Positions 33,148-43,128 of a DNA stretch of 64,000 bases are shown here, one piece after another; position 1 is the first letter of the stretch; every line of letters starts with the position of its first letter. The notes below the pieces were generated by a model. That model was not told the DNA's origin and did no database searches. It worked only from the letters and a program-made list of their open reading frames with translations. The stretch is from contig CANNZV010000919.1 in assembly GCA_947561585.1 (NCBI GenBank), forward strand, positions 151,906 to 215,905, given 5' to 3'. The stretch is from Caprella mutica. Lineage: Eukaryota; Arthropoda; Malacostraca; Amphipoda; Caprellidae. The position numbers and the translations under genes are program-made.

Positions 33148-35937
33148 ATGAAAAATAGACTACTTTTTTTACTCCTCCTATTACCTACTTTCCTTTTTGC
33201 ACAAAATAAAACACTTACACACAACGACTTAGCGAGCTGGAAACAATTAAAAAATGCTCAAATCTCTAATGACGGTGCATTTGTTTTGTGGGAAGAAAAT
33301 CCAGAAGAAGGCGATGGTAGCCTGCAAATATACGATGTAGCACGTGGCAAACGCTATACGCAGCCGCGCGGTAAGGACGCGAAAATTAGTGCCGATGGCA
33401 ATTTTGCGGCTTTCAAAGTAGTGCCTTATACAGACACAATTAAAGATATGCGTCGCAAAAAAATAGAGGAAGATAAATTTCCAAAAGACACCTTAGTTAT
33501 CTATAATTTACGCACCAAAAATGTCGTCAAAATACCGAAAGTCAAGTCTTTCAAAATGCCTGTGGAATGGAACGGTTATTTAGCTTTTCAGCGAGAAGCT
33601 ATTGAACCCGAACCGACTGTAGCAGACACCAATGAAGTCAAAAAAGGGAAGCCTAAAAAGGAAGGCAAAAAGAACGGTACGACACTTAGTATTTGGGAGT
33701 TAGCCACCAAAAAAGAGACGCGACTATCCTATGTAAAGGAGTATCAATTGGCGAAAAGCGCGCCCGAAATGTTGCTGCATAGCACAGGAAAAGACAGCAC
33801 TTTTGAGGCAGGCATCTATGTTTTTTTTTTTGAAGAAGGAGAACTAAGTCCGCTCTATCGAGGCGAAGGCGAATTTAAGCAATTGGCAATTCACGATGCG
33901 GGTCGAAAAGCAGCTTTTCTAGCAGATTTGGACACTACAGAAATGCAAGTACGTCCCTTCCAGCTTCGTCTTTGGGCGCCCGAAAATGGTTTGGATAGTG
34001 CTTATCAAATTACAAATTTAGATAGTGAGTTCTTGCCAAAAGATTGGCGAGTGAGTGAAAATGGACGGCTTTCTTTTTCTAAAAATGGCGAAAAATTATA
34101 CTTCGGAACTGCCCCCCAACCTATCTTGCAAGACACTTCCATTTTGGATGAAGAAATCGTAAATGTAGAGGTTTGGCATTGGCAAGATGAACGCCTTTAT
34201 CCGCAACAAAATAATAATCTAAAAACCGATAAAAATCAAACTTATCGAGCCATTTATTTTTTACAAAACAAGAAATTTACACAAGTCGAAAATAAAGATT
34301 TAAGCGAAATTTTTATGGCAAATGAAGGCAATGCAAACACCACTATTGCCTTCAATCAAAAACCATACAGTCGGCAGGCTTCTTGGGAAGGTTTTCCGAT
34401 GCGAAAAGACGTGTATAAAGTCGATGAATGGACAGGTAAACGCGAGCAAATTGGCAAAAATGTAATGGCTTCGCCGCGCCTTTCTCCGCAAGCAAAATAT
34501 ATGTATTGGTATAGTCATCCGGATAGTGCCTGGTTTGCTACTTCTATGCGAACCAATACAACTAAACAATTGACAACCAACACTTTAGGTATATTTTACG
34601 ATAAACATAATGACCGACCTATGTATCCCTATCCCAATGGAATAGCAGGTTGGACAAACGACGATGAGACCATTTTAATCTACGACCAAAACGACATTTG
34701 GGCAGCTTCGCCCGATGGCTTGACGCGCCCGAAAAGATTGACCCATGGCAAGGAGCAAAAATTGCGATTTAGATATATTCGATTAGATAGAGATGAACGA
34801 AATATTGACCCGAATAAGCCCATTTTGATGCATATTTTTGACGAAAATACCAAAGGTAGTGGCTATGCACTTTTGGATATTCAAACGGGCAAATTAACAT
34901 CTTTAATTTTAGACAATCAACACAGCTACACGCGTCGGGTTTTGAAGGCAAAAAATGCGGATAAATATGTCTTTACAAAGCAGAATTTTCAAACCTTTCC
35001 TGACCTGCTTTTGTCCGATGCTAATTTTAAAAAACCGAAGCAAATTAGCCTCGCCAATCCACAACAAAAAGATTATAATTGGGGTAATATAGAACTTTTT
35101 GAATGGACGGCAACTGATGGTCAAAAAATAGAAGGCTTGCTCATCAAACCCGCCAATTTTGACCCAAAAAAGAAATACCCGATGCTCGTCAATTTCTACG
35201 AGCGCAGTTCGGATGGTTTGTTGCAGCATCGTGCGCCCTATCCGCATCGTTCGACGATAAATTACGCTTTTTATGCCAGCAAAGGCTACGTTATTTTCAA
35301 TCCTGATGTGCCTTATACCGTCGGTTATCCCGGCAAAAGTGCGGAAAATGCCGTCATTTCTGGCGTGGAAGCAGTACTTGAGATGGGCTTCGTAGATGCA
35401 AAAAAAATAGGCGTGCAAGGGCACAGTTGGGGCGGCTATCAAGTGGCGCATTTGGTCACTAAAACGGACATTTTTGCTTGTGCGGAAAGTGGCGCGCCCG
35501 TCGTGAATATGGTGTCTGCTTACGGTGGTATCCGTTGGGGCAGCGGGCTTAGTCGCATGTTTCAGTACGAACATACGCAAAGTCGCATTGGTGGCACGCT
35601 GTGGGATAAACGCGATTTGTACCTCGAAAATAGTCCGATTTTTAACGTCGATAAAATCAATACGCCTGTCCTTATTTTGCATAATGACAAAGACGGAGCA
35701 GTGCCCTGGTATCAAGGTATCGAGTGGTTTGTGGCGATGCGTCGCTTGAATAAACCTGCGTGGATGCTGAATTATAATGACGAACCACATTGGCCAGTCA
35801 AACTCCAAAATCGCAAGGATTTTAATGTGCGCATGCAGCAGTTTTTTGACCATTATCTGATGGCTGCGCCTGCACCGAGTTGGATGGAACGGGGTGTGCC
35901 TGCGGTGGAGAAGGGAATTTTGCAGGGCTTAGAGTAG
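33148..35937 (+). CDS. S9-family prolyl oligopeptidase-like peptidase
   Basis: 929 aa, exported (signal peptide 1-19, ending FLFAQ). An N-terminal beta-propeller (about 30-640) has a Lys-rich insertion near residues 165-180 (KKGKPKKEGKKNG). The C-terminal alpha/beta-hydrolase has the catalytic Ser760 in GHSWGGY, Asp849 in HNDKDGAVP and His881 in NDEPHWP, the expected order for S9. It would cleave short peptides in the periplasm. A homopolymer of T (about 33822-33830) lies in the coding region without breaking the frame. It stands alone upstream of lysC. Confidence 0.94.
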   Translation: MKNRLLFLLLLLPTFLFAQNKTLTHNDLASWKQLKNAQISNDGAFVLWEENPEEGDGSLQIYDVARGKRYTQPRGKDAKISADGNFAAFKVVPYTDTIKDMRRKKIEEDKFPKDTLVIYNLRTKNVVKIPKVKSFKMPVEWNGYLAFQREAIEPEPTVADTNEVKKGKPKKEGKKNGTTLSIWELATKKETRLSYVKEYQLAKSAPEMLLHSTGKDSTFEAGIYVFFFEEGELSPLYRGEGEFKQLAIHDAGRKAAFLADLDTTEMQVRPFQLRLWAPENGLDSAYQITNLDSEFLPKDWRVSENGRLSFSKNGEKLYFGTAPQPILQDTSILDEEIVNVEVWHWQDERLYPQQNNNLKTDKNQTYRAIYFLQNKKFTQVENKDLSEIFMANEGNANTTIAFNQKPYSRQASWEGFPMRKDVYKVDEWTGKREQIGKNVMASPRLSPQAKYMYWYSHPDSAWFATSMRTNTTKQLTTNTLGIFYDKHNDRPMYPYPNGIAGWTNDDETILIYDQNDIWAASPDGLTRPKRLTHGKEQKLRFRYIRLDRDERNIDPNKPILMHIFDENTKGSGYALLDIQTGKLTSLILDNQHSYTRRVLKAKNADKYVFTKQNFQTFPDLLLSDANFKKPKQISLANPQQKDYNWGNIELFEWTATDGQKIEGLLIKPANFDPKKKYPMLVNFYERSSDGLLQHRAPYPHRSTINYAFYASKGYVIFNPDVPYTVGYPGKSAENAVISGVEAVLEMGFVDAKKIGVQGHSWGGYQVAHLVTKTDIFACAESGAPVVNMVSAYGGIRWGSGLSRMFQYEHTQSRIGGTLWDKRDLYLENSPIFNVDKINTPVLILHNDKDGAVPWYQGIEWFVAMRRLNKPAWMLNYNDEPHWPVKLQNRKDFNVRMQQFFDHYLMAAPAPSWMERGVPAVEKGILQGLE

Positions 35938-36019
35938 AACTTTAATTTAGCCATCGTAAAAATTTATTTTTATCGTCAAAAAATGACTAATTAACAACTA
36001 AAAAAAAGCAAATTACCCC

Positions 36020-36027
36020 TACTTTCG
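36020..36027 (+). promoter_or_regulatory. Possible -7 box of lysC
   Basis: TACTTTCG (one change from TAnnTTTG) followed by CGGCAC, 57 bp before the ATG at 36084. A similar TAnnTTTG-plus-GC pattern precedes other genes in the window. No -33 box was confirmed. Confidence 0.35.
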
Positions 36028-36083
36028 CGGCACATTAATCAATCAATAATTCATCCATTGAATTCACCTTTAGGTCAATAAGT

Positions 36084-37376
36084 ATGTCATTAAAAACATT
36101 CAAATTTGGCGGAGCATCTATCCGCGATAAAGAGCGCATCGAAAACGTTGCTAATATTTTACAAGTCTATGATAATCAGTCACTTATCATTATTGTTTCG
36201 GCGATGGGTAAGACGACCAATGCTTTGGAAGAAATCGTAAAAAGTCATGCGGCGCAAGATGGAAAGGCATTTGAAATATTGGAAGGGATTAAACAACAAC
36301 ATTATGGATTGATGTTGGAATTATTTGGCTCGGAGGAACATGAGATTTTTGCAGCGGTCAATGACGTTTTTGTAGAAATAGAATGGGTAATAGAAGACGC
36401 GCCGGAAGATAATTACGACTATATGTACGACCAAATTGTATCGGTTGGCGAGTTGGTTTCTTCCAAAATTGTGGCGGCTTATTTGAATAAAAAAGGGCTA
36501 AAAACCGAGTGGCTAGATGCACGTGATGTCATTATGACAGACAATATTTTCCGCGAAGGCTGGGTGCAATGGGAAGACACGCAAGAACGCGCTAATCGCA
36601 TTGCAAAACCGATGCTGGAAGCGGGCGGTTTTGTGCTGACGCAGGGCTTTATTGGCAGTACTTCAGAGAATTTCACGACTACTTTAGGGAGGGAAGGTTC
36701 GGACTATTCGGCGGCTATTTTTAGCTATTGTTTGGATGCTGAAAGTATGACGATTTGGAAGGATGTTCCGGGCGTTTTGACAGCTGACCCAAGGGTGTTT
36801 GATAATGTCACTAAATTGGATGAACTGTCCTACCGCGAAGCGATTGAAATGACCTATTATGGCGCGAAAGTAATACATCCTAAGACCATCAAACCGCTAC
36901 AAAACAAAAGTATCCCATTATATGTAAAGTCATTTATAAACCCCGAAGGTTCAGGTACTTGCATCTCTTCAGAAGCCGAAGAGAACTATCCATCCATGAT
37001 TGCTATTGAGAAAAACCAAGCCCTTTTATACATCTCGACGCGCGATTTTTCTTTTGTGGCAGAACATCACATGAGCTATCTATTTGATAAGATTGCGAAG
37101 CAACGTTTGCACGTCAATATGATGCAAAATACGGCGATTAGTTTCGCGATTTGTGTGACGGATATGGACCGTAAAATTGATGATTTTTCCGCTTCGATTG
37201 AGGAGAACTTTAAAGTAAAAATAGAGCGTGATTTGGAATTGCTTACGGTACGGCATGGACAGCGCGACTTGTTAGATAATTTGCGCAATGGCAAAGTCGT
37301 TTTATTGGAAGAACACATTCAAAAAACGGTACAACTGGTTGTAAAGAATGTGCCAATGTTGAAACGGAAAGCCTAA
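36084..37376 (+). CDS. lysC: Aspartate kinase
   Basis: 430 aa, monofunctional. It phosphorylates L-aspartate in the first step of Lys/Thr/Met biosynthesis. N-terminal KFGGASIRDKERIENV (usual form KFGGTSV), SAMGKTTNALEEIV, TQGFIGST...TTLGREGSDYSAA and WKDVPGVLTADPR mark the kinase domain (1-280). The C-terminal 130 residues hold ACT regulatory domains. No other gene of the pathway is adjacent. Ala replaces Thr in the first motif, as in several Bacteroidota. Confidence 0.94.
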   Translation: MSLKTFKFGGASIRDKERIENVANILQVYDNQSLIIIVSAMGKTTNALEEIVKSHAAQDGKAFEILEGIKQQHYGLMLELFGSEEHEIFAAVNDVFVEIEWVIEDAPEDNYDYMYDQIVSVGELVSSKIVAAYLNKKGLKTEWLDARDVIMTDNIFREGWVQWEDTQERANRIAKPMLEAGGFVLTQGFIGSTSENFTTTLGREGSDYSAAIFSYCLDAESMTIWKDVPGVLTADPRVFDNVTKLDELSYREAIEMTYYGAKVIHPKTIKPLQNKSIPLYVKSFINPEGSGTCISSEAEENYPSMIAIEKNQALLYISTRDFSFVAEHHMSYLFDKIAKQRLHVNMMQNTAISFAICVTDMDRKIDDFSASIEENFKVKIERDLELLTVRHGQRDLLDNLRNGKVVLLEEHIQKTVQLVVKNVPMLKRKA

Positions 37377-37967
37377 TTTATTTACGAAGTCCGACTTATC
37401 TGCCTTTTGCCTCATCGTTGCCTCAGAATTGCTTGATAAACGGTATTAAATCGTACTTCGTTCATCCCAACTCTCCAAAACACATACAACTATAAAATAC
37501 GCTAATTTCGCCCACCGTTGAAACGATGGGCCACCTGCCTGCGTCTCAAAATGCTTGTTTTTATGCTAAAACGCGGATAGGGTAGCCCACGGTTTTAACC
37601 ATGGAACGATAGAATAGCTCGATTTCATATAAGTTGTATGGTTTCAAAGTCACATAAAGTCACATTTTACAAAAAATATTTTTTTTTTGTTTTTATCCCT
37701 ATAAATTTGGTCTTGTGACTATTATTTTTTAAAAAAGTTGTATAACTCTAATTTTAAGTTTATATTTGTCCTGACTTTGAGTGTCCTCCCCTTTTAGCTG
37801 CGGTTCTCCCCACAAAGAATAAATTTATCGCCACTAATATCACTTATCAATACCTCCTTTTTTTTGGTTTAATCTAGTATTCAGACGAGTTCACTCGTTT
37901 TGACACTTCGTTTCTATCATCAAATTTCAGTAAAACCATCACGTTAATTAAAAACTACACAACACAC
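37377..37967. other. Intergenic region with palindromes and a promoter
   Basis: No gene is supported. At about 37510-37605 lies a repeat of the form CCACCGTTG...CGATGGGCCACCTGCCTGCG...CGCGGATAGGGTAGCCCACGG, related to the interior of the element at 12680-12776. A poly-T stretch and a well-formed promoter (37738-37768) follow. Confidence 0.5.
37738..37768 (+). promoter_or_regulatory. Bacteroidota-type promoter upstream of small membrane protein
   Basis: TTG at 37738-37740, 20-nt spacer, TATATTTG at 37761-37768: an exact match to both boxes with normal spacing. The next start codon is at 37968, giving a leader of about 190 nt. Confidence 0.6.
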
Positions 37968-38180
37968 ATGCTATTTCTACTTTATCTAACTATTATTTTA
38001 GCTAGCCTCTTTATCAGTATTTACAATAGTAAAAGCACGAGTACTTTGGCACAAAAAGTACAGGAAAAACTAACGGTTAAAAATACGAGCATACTATTTT
38101 CAGATATTTCTATTCGAAATACTTCTTCGGATGAAATACGCACCGAAGAATCGGATAAAGAACCGCTTTTGCCTGCCTAA
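37968..38180 (+). CDS. Small membrane protein, 70 aa
   Basis: An N-terminal hydrophobic helix (LFLLYLTIILASLFISIY) is followed by a polar, Ser/Thr/Glu-rich tail ending EPLLPA. No family is recognised. A consensus promoter lies about 200 bp upstream, which supports transcription. It precedes the C39 exporter but is 740 bp away, and it has no double-glycine leader, so it is not an obvious export substrate. Confidence 0.5.
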   Translation: MLFLLYLTIILASLFISIYNSKSTSTLAQKVQEKLTVKNTSILFSDISIRNTSSDEIRTEESDKEPLLPA

Positions 38181-38917
38181 TAATAATCGAGCAAGCATAG
38201 ACGCAAGCATAGGCTCAAGCATTCACAAATATCTATTGCCTCTAAAACAATACTAATCTTATCGTTCGCCTATTTTTACACAATAATTAGTGAAAAGAAT
38301 TAAATAAGTTGTGCCATAATGCGCCCTTATTTTTTCTTTTAAAGAATTCAAAACTCAGTGCATAGCCGAGTTTCGGACTTATTTTTTGTTTTTTTTAAAA
38401 AGGAAAAAGAACAAGCATAACGGTATAAATTATTTAGTTCTTTTCACGTAAGTGTATCTTTTTTATAGTTGCTTCGTATAAATAATAAGGATTTTTCTTA
38501 AAAAATAGCGAAATCTGATGGATATATCCCATCTTTTTTCCGTACTTTGTCTGCCGTTCCAAAGATGCTTCAAGCCGCTTTCTCAAGAAGTCATACCGCA
38601 GCCTAAATGCTTGCCCCCAACGCTACTTTTCGGAACGATTTTGGCACAAAGTATAGATTATATAAAAAGCAAGAACTGAAAAATAAACACTTTAGTAATG
38701 AATAATAAACAATTAAAAAATTAATAATTGATTGTTTAAATTATCAGCCACACTATCTTAAAAGAGAAAAACATCCAATTAATAGTTTAATATCTTGACT
38801 ATCAAGATAGCATAAATTGTTAATAGTTTCATTATTATTTATTCATTACAAACGTTTTCACTTCTTCTTTATCTGTACAATAAATTTAAACTACCCCGCT
38901 CCGCAAGGAGTTAACGT
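38181..38917. other. Intergenic region upstream of C39 exporter
   Basis: It contains the 158-bp element at 38290-38447 and another inverted repeat (TACTTTGTCTGCCGTTCC at 38543-38560 with its partner at 38632-38653). A 53-codon open frame starts at 38518 but is made largely of this repeat. No precursor peptide with a double-glycine leader was found. Confidence 0.5.
38290..38447 (+). repeat. 158-bp hairpin element, arm type D
   Basis: Arms GTGAAAAGAATTAAATAA and TTATTTAGTTCTTTTCAC (one mismatch) enclose the shared core (TGCATAGCCGAGTTTCGGAC then TTATTTTTTG), which starts 69 bp from the left end. Length is 158 bp, as in the other four copies, although the arm sequence is unrelated to theirs. 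Confidence 0.75.
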
Positions 38918-41110
38918 ATGGCAGATAATTTTCCATTTTACAAACAACCAGACGCAATGGATTGCGGGGCGACTTGCCTGCGCATGATAGCCCGTCATTA
39001 TGGCAAGTTTTTCTCGCTCGAATATTTGCGAGATTTGACCCAGATAAATATCGAAGGAGTCTCCCTTTTTGGTATCAGTAGTGCTGCCGAACACATCGGT
39101 ATGCGCACACTGGGCGCGCAAGTCACTTACGAACAACTCGTAGATGATGTTCCGCTACCTTGCATTGCTTATTGGCGGCAAGACCATTTTGTGGTCATCT
39201 ATGGTGCTTCCGAAAACGAAGTAAAAGTGGCTGACCCTGGACACGGCAAATTTACTTGGTCAAAAGAGGAATTTCTTGATGGCTGGCTGACCGATGACGA
39301 AGCGACTGAGAATAGTCTAGGCACTATTCTTGCGCTCGAACCGACCGCAGATTTTCACGAACAAGAAAATGTCCAGACTGACAAAGGCGGTTTCCGCTAT
39401 GTTTTGCATTATTTTTGGCGTTATCCAAAACTCATTGCACAATTGGGTTTAGGGCTATTCATCACTACTATTTTAGCGATTGTTTTTCCTTTTCTAATCC
39501 AAGTTTTGATAGACGAAGGCGTCGGTGGTGATGATTCTAGTTTCACTATTGTCATTTTGGGCGCATGGATTATCTTGCTCATTTTTCGGTCTGTAATTGA
39601 GTATTTACGCGGTTGGCTTCTGCTACACATCGGTGTGCGCGCCAATATTAGCTTGATTTCTGATTTTATAATCAAAATCGTCAAGTTACCTATGCGTTTT
39701 TTCGACCGCAAAATGACTAGCGATTTATTGCAACGCATTTATGACAATGAGCGCGTCGAACGCTTACTCACAACCTCTCTAATTAGCTCCTTTTTTGATG
39801 CTGTGACGGTACTCTTTTTAGGACTGACTTTGATGTTCTTTAACTGGAAAGTATTCATCGTTTTCTTCGTGATGAGCTTGGCTTATGTAGCCTGGCTTTG
39901 GTTTTTCATGAAGCGCAGAAAAGAACTAGATTATAAGCGTTTTGACCAATCGAGTGACAATCAAAATCAACTTTTTGAGCTCGTCAATGGCATGCAAGAA
40001 ATAAAATTGCACAATGCCGAAACGGCTCGGCGCTGGGCTTGGGAACGCACGGAAGCCAAACTGTTTCGGCTCGGCACACGCTACTTGGCCGTGTCCCAAT
40101 GGCAGCAAGTAGGCGGCAATTTCATCAATGAATTAAAAAATATCCTTATCATCGTTTTTGCTGCGCAAGCAGTGATTGAACGCGATATGTCGCTCGGTGC
40201 TTTGGTGTCCATTATGTATATCGTCGGTCAAGTCAATTCGCCATTAGAGAAGCTTTTAGGCTTTTTTAATGCCATTCAAGACGCAAAAATCAGCTTAGAA
40301 CGCATGAATGAAGTGCATCGACGCAAAGATGAAGAAAACCCAGAGGAAAAAATCAGTATTATTCCTGAAAATGGAGATTTACTACTTCAAAACGTCTCTT
40401 TTCACTATGAAGGTGGGAATGCACCATTCGTTTTGCGCGATATAACCCTACATATACCACAAGGCAAGACCACTGCGATAGTAGGAAGTAGTGGAAGTGG
40501 TAAAACAACTTTAGTCAAATTGTTACTTAACTTCTACCAACCCAACAGCGGCGAAGTCAAATTAGGCGATATTAATCTCCAAAATTTCCGCTATCATTTC
40601 TGGCGCGACCAATGTGGTGCCGTGCTGCAAGACGGCTATATTTTTTCGGATAGTATCGCTAATAATATTGCCATTGGCGCAAAACACCTTGACCGCGAAC
40701 GCTTACTTTACGCCGTGCGCATGGCAAATATTCAGACCTTTATTGAACGTTTGCCGCTAGGCTACAACACCAAAATCGGTACAACCGGAATGGGGCTAAG
40801 TCAAGGGCAGCGACAACGAATATTGATTGCTCGCGCTATTTATAAAGACCCACAATATCTATTTTTAGATGAAGCAACGAACGCTTTGGACGCCTATAAT
40901 GAAAATGTCATTATGGATAATTTGGAGCTTTTCTTGCGTGGCAGAACGGTCGTCGTTGTGGCACACCGCTTAAATACCGTCAGAAATGCTGATAATATTA
41001 TTGTGTTGGAAGAAGGTGAAATATTGGAAAGCGGCACGCACGAACAACTCGTCAAAAGACGGGGACATTATTTTCATTTGATTAAAAATCAACTCGAACT
41101 TGGCGCTTAA
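38918..41110 (+). CDS. C39-peptidase-containing ABC exporter (bacteriocin/peptide type I secretion)
   Basis: 730 aa. The N-terminal C39 peptidase has Cys16 (QPDAMDCGATCL), His90 (QDHFVV) and Asp106 (VADPG), the full catalytic triad. The transmembrane domain spans about 160-440. The nucleotide-binding domain (480-725) has GSSGSGKTT (Walker A), LSQGQRQR (signature) and YLFLDEAT (Walker B). Such proteins cut the leader of a precursor peptide and export it across the inner membrane with an HlyD adaptor. The adaptor gene follows (41222-42499) but is frameshifted. No precursor gene is visible nearby. Confidence 0.95.
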   Translation: MADNFPFYKQPDAMDCGATCLRMIARHYGKFFSLEYLRDLTQINIEGVSLFGISSAAEHIGMRTLGAQVTYEQLVDDVPLPCIAYWRQDHFVVIYGASENEVKVADPGHGKFTWSKEEFLDGWLTDDEATENSLGTILALEPTADFHEQENVQTDKGGFRYVLHYFWRYPKLIAQLGLGLFITTILAIVFPFLIQVLIDEGVGGDDSSFTIVILGAWIILLIFRSVIEYLRGWLLLHIGVRANISLISDFIIKIVKLPMRFFDRKMTSDLLQRIYDNERVERLLTTSLISSFFDAVTVLFLGLTLMFFNWKVFIVFFVMSLAYVAWLWFFMKRRKELDYKRFDQSSDNQNQLFELVNGMQEIKLHNAETARRWAWERTEAKLFRLGTRYLAVSQWQQVGGNFINELKNILIIVFAAQAVIERDMSLGALVSIMYIVGQVNSPLEKLLGFFNAIQDAKISLERMNEVHRRKDEENPEEKISIIPENGDLLLQNVSFHYEGGNAPFVLRDITLHIPQGKTTAIVGSSGSGKTTLVKLLLNFYQPNSGEVKLGDINLQNFRYHFWRDQCGAVLQDGYIFSDSIANNIAIGAKHLDRERLLYAVRMANIQTFIERLPLGYNTKIGTTGMGLSQGQRQRILIARAIYKDPQYLFLDEATNALDAYNENVIMDNLELFLRGRTVVVVAHRLNTVRNADNIIVLEEGEILESGTHEQLVKRRGHYFHLIKNQLELGA

Positions 41111-41221
41111 TTGGTTGATTGAGTTGATAGGCTTGATTGGGTTAATTAAATTTTGACAAATACACCGTCACTTCATTAACTCAATCCGTCTAATCCACTC
41201 AATCAACCCTATCTACCAAAT

Positions 41222-42499
41222 ATGCATAGCGAAGAAATTCAAGAAATATTAGGGCTGCCCCCAAAAGCCTTGTATCGTTCATCTTTTTGGTGCTTATTGG
41301 GACGCTCGTAGCCTGTACCTTTATCAGTTATCCAGTCAAAGTGGAAGGACGTTTGGTACTGACGACACTAAGTCCTCCAACTACTGTAGCCACTAATGTA
41401 GCGGGTGTGGTGAGTGAGATTTATGCCGCTGAAAATGAAGTTGTTAAAAATGGCGACATTTTAATGATTTTGACCAATACTGCTAACTATAATCACGTTT
41501 TGGTTTTAGATACGCTTTCGCAAATGTGGCTAGGAGAAGAGGAAGCCGTTTTTCTGGAACGTCAAATGGAAAGCAATCTTAGTTTGGGTGAAAAGTTTGG
41601 GTGAAATACAGCCTGCTTATACGCAGTTTTTGCGCGCTATAGAAGATTTTAAAAATGGTTTAAATAATACCGACAATATCAATAATGCCACTTCTGGCGA
41701 CCGCCAAAAGATTAGTCAATTGACTAATGATAATGCGCGTTTGACAAAATTAATTCCTAAATTACAAAAGGAATTGAGAAAACGACAACGCAAAGCTGCC
41801 GAACAACAAGCCATTTTCAATAGCGGCAACATTTCACGGGATAGATACTTTGATTTTGTCAATGCCGTGAGACGAAAAGAGGAAGATATTGAACAAGCGC
41901 AAGATAAAATACAGCAAAACAATAATGCAATTAGCGCATTACGCAGCAATATTAGAGAGACGGAAGAAGCCCTAAAAAGTGAAGCAAAAAGCGAAACCTC
42001 CAGCGTTAAATCATCGCTTTTAGAGTTGCGAAAAGCATTAAATGACTGGCGCGAAAAATACGTTTTGACTGCTCCCAAAACAGGCAAAGTGACCTTTTAT
42101 AATTCGCAATTGCAAGGCAAAAGCGTCCGTAAAAATGAGGCAATTCTAGCTATTTTACCCATTAATTCAGACAACACAAATGACTATGTCGGCACCGTAG
42201 AGTTGCCTACGGTTGGTTCAGGAAAAGTGGTGGAAGGCGTTCCGGTACGTGTCAAATTCGATAGTTATCCATTTTTAGATTATGGACATGTGGTCGGAAC
42301 GGTGGAAAGTAAAGCTTATTTGCCGAAGCCAGATAAAGAGGTTTATGATTTAAAAATTAGCTTTCCGAATGGACTAAACACGAGTAAGAATAGAGCCATT
42401 CCATTTCGCCAAGCAATGACGGCTGATGTGGAAATTATTATGGAGGAGAAAAATTTATTGCAACGGGTATTTGCGAAGCTTGGAGAGTTGTTTACTTAA
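41222..42499 (+). pseudogene. HlyD-family adaptor, frameshifted (13-bp duplication plus upstream shift)
   Basis: This is the membrane-fusion partner of the C39 exporter. The start HSEEIQEILGLPPKALYR is in one frame. The membrane helix and first lipoyl half (IGTLVACTFISYPVKVEGRL) are in another from about 41270. The coiled-coil, second lipoyl half and beta-barrel (41607-42499) are in the first frame again. The second change is caused by an exact 13-bp tandem duplication (41581-41593 = 41594-41606); removing one copy would restore the reading frame. The first change lies between about 41258 and 41290 near CCCCC and TTTTT runs. As read, no full-length adaptor is made. Sequence error cannot be excluded. 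Confidence 0.85.
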
Positions 42500-42517
42500 C
42501 GATGAGCGATGGTTTTA

Positions 42518-42549
42518 AGATATGTCATTTTTGCAAAAATGACATATCT
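42518..42549. terminator. Perfect 32-bp palindrome between hlyD and aroK
   Basis: AGATATGTCATTTTTG and its exact reverse complement meet with no spacer, in the gap between two converging genes. GAGCGA / TCGCTC outside extend it. A bidirectional terminator is the simplest reading. Confidence 0.7.
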
Positions 42550-42563
42550 ACTCGCTCTAAAAA

Positions 42564-43100
42564 TTAGCCCTTCTTCATCCCCTTCCGCAAGCACAACATG
42601 TACTGCGTCACCTCCTCTACTATGGGCATAGTTCCCGTTTTTTGCTGATAAAATATATCCGCTTTATCGTAATATCTTTGACGTTCTGCCAACTTAACTT
42701 GCACATAATCAGCAAGTTGCGCATCCGTCCTTCCGGCAACTAATGGCCGTTGTGCAGTCTCTTTTTTTAAACGTTCAACAATCACTTTAACGGGCGTTTC
42801 GATAAAAAGCACCAACCCTTTGGCATTCATATAGTCTGCATTATCAAAAAAACAAGGTGTTCCGCCGCCTGTCGCCAACAAAAAAAAGGAATGTTTTTCA
42901 GTTAATTGATGTAGATATTCTTGCTCTTTTTTTCTAAAAAAAACTTCGCCTTCTTTTGCAAATAGTTCAGAAATCTTTCGCTCCTCTCCTATTTCTATTT
43001 CATGGTCTAAATCAAAAAAAGGAATGCGCAAGCCTTCGGCAATACGCCGTCCGGCATAGCTTTTTCCGCTGCCCATAAAGCCTGTTAAGTAGATGCGCAA
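42564..43100 (-). CDS. aroK: Shikimate kinase
   Basis: 178 aa. It phosphorylates shikimate in the aromatic amino acid pathway. The P-loop GFMGSGKSYAGRRIA (7-21), FFDLDHEIE with the shikimate-binding Asp, FFRKKEQEYL (Arg), ATGGGTPCF (GGG motif) and RPLVAG with the lid Arg are all present. It is probably transcribed with rimM, which lies upstream on the same strand. Confidence 0.95.
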   Translation of the reverse strand: MRIYLTGFMGSGKSYAGRRIAEGLRIPFFDLDHEIEIGEERKISELFAKEGEVFFRKKEQEYLHQLTEKHSFFLLATGGGTPCFFDNADYMNAKGLVLFIETPVKVIVERLKKETAQRPLVAGRTDAQLADYVQVKLAERQRYYDKADIFYQQKTGTMPIVEEVTQYMLCLRKGMKKG

Positions 43101-43128
43101 TTTGTTAAATTTAGGAATTAAGAATTTT

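Noticed and set aside
34909..35853. 314-codon minus-strand open frame inside the S9 peptidase gene
   Set aside because: It is antisense to the conserved catalytic domain, and its translation has no recognisable fold or signal.
38518..38679. 53-codon frame as a possible precursor peptide for the C39 exporter
   Set aside because: No double-glycine leader; most of it is an inverted repeat.
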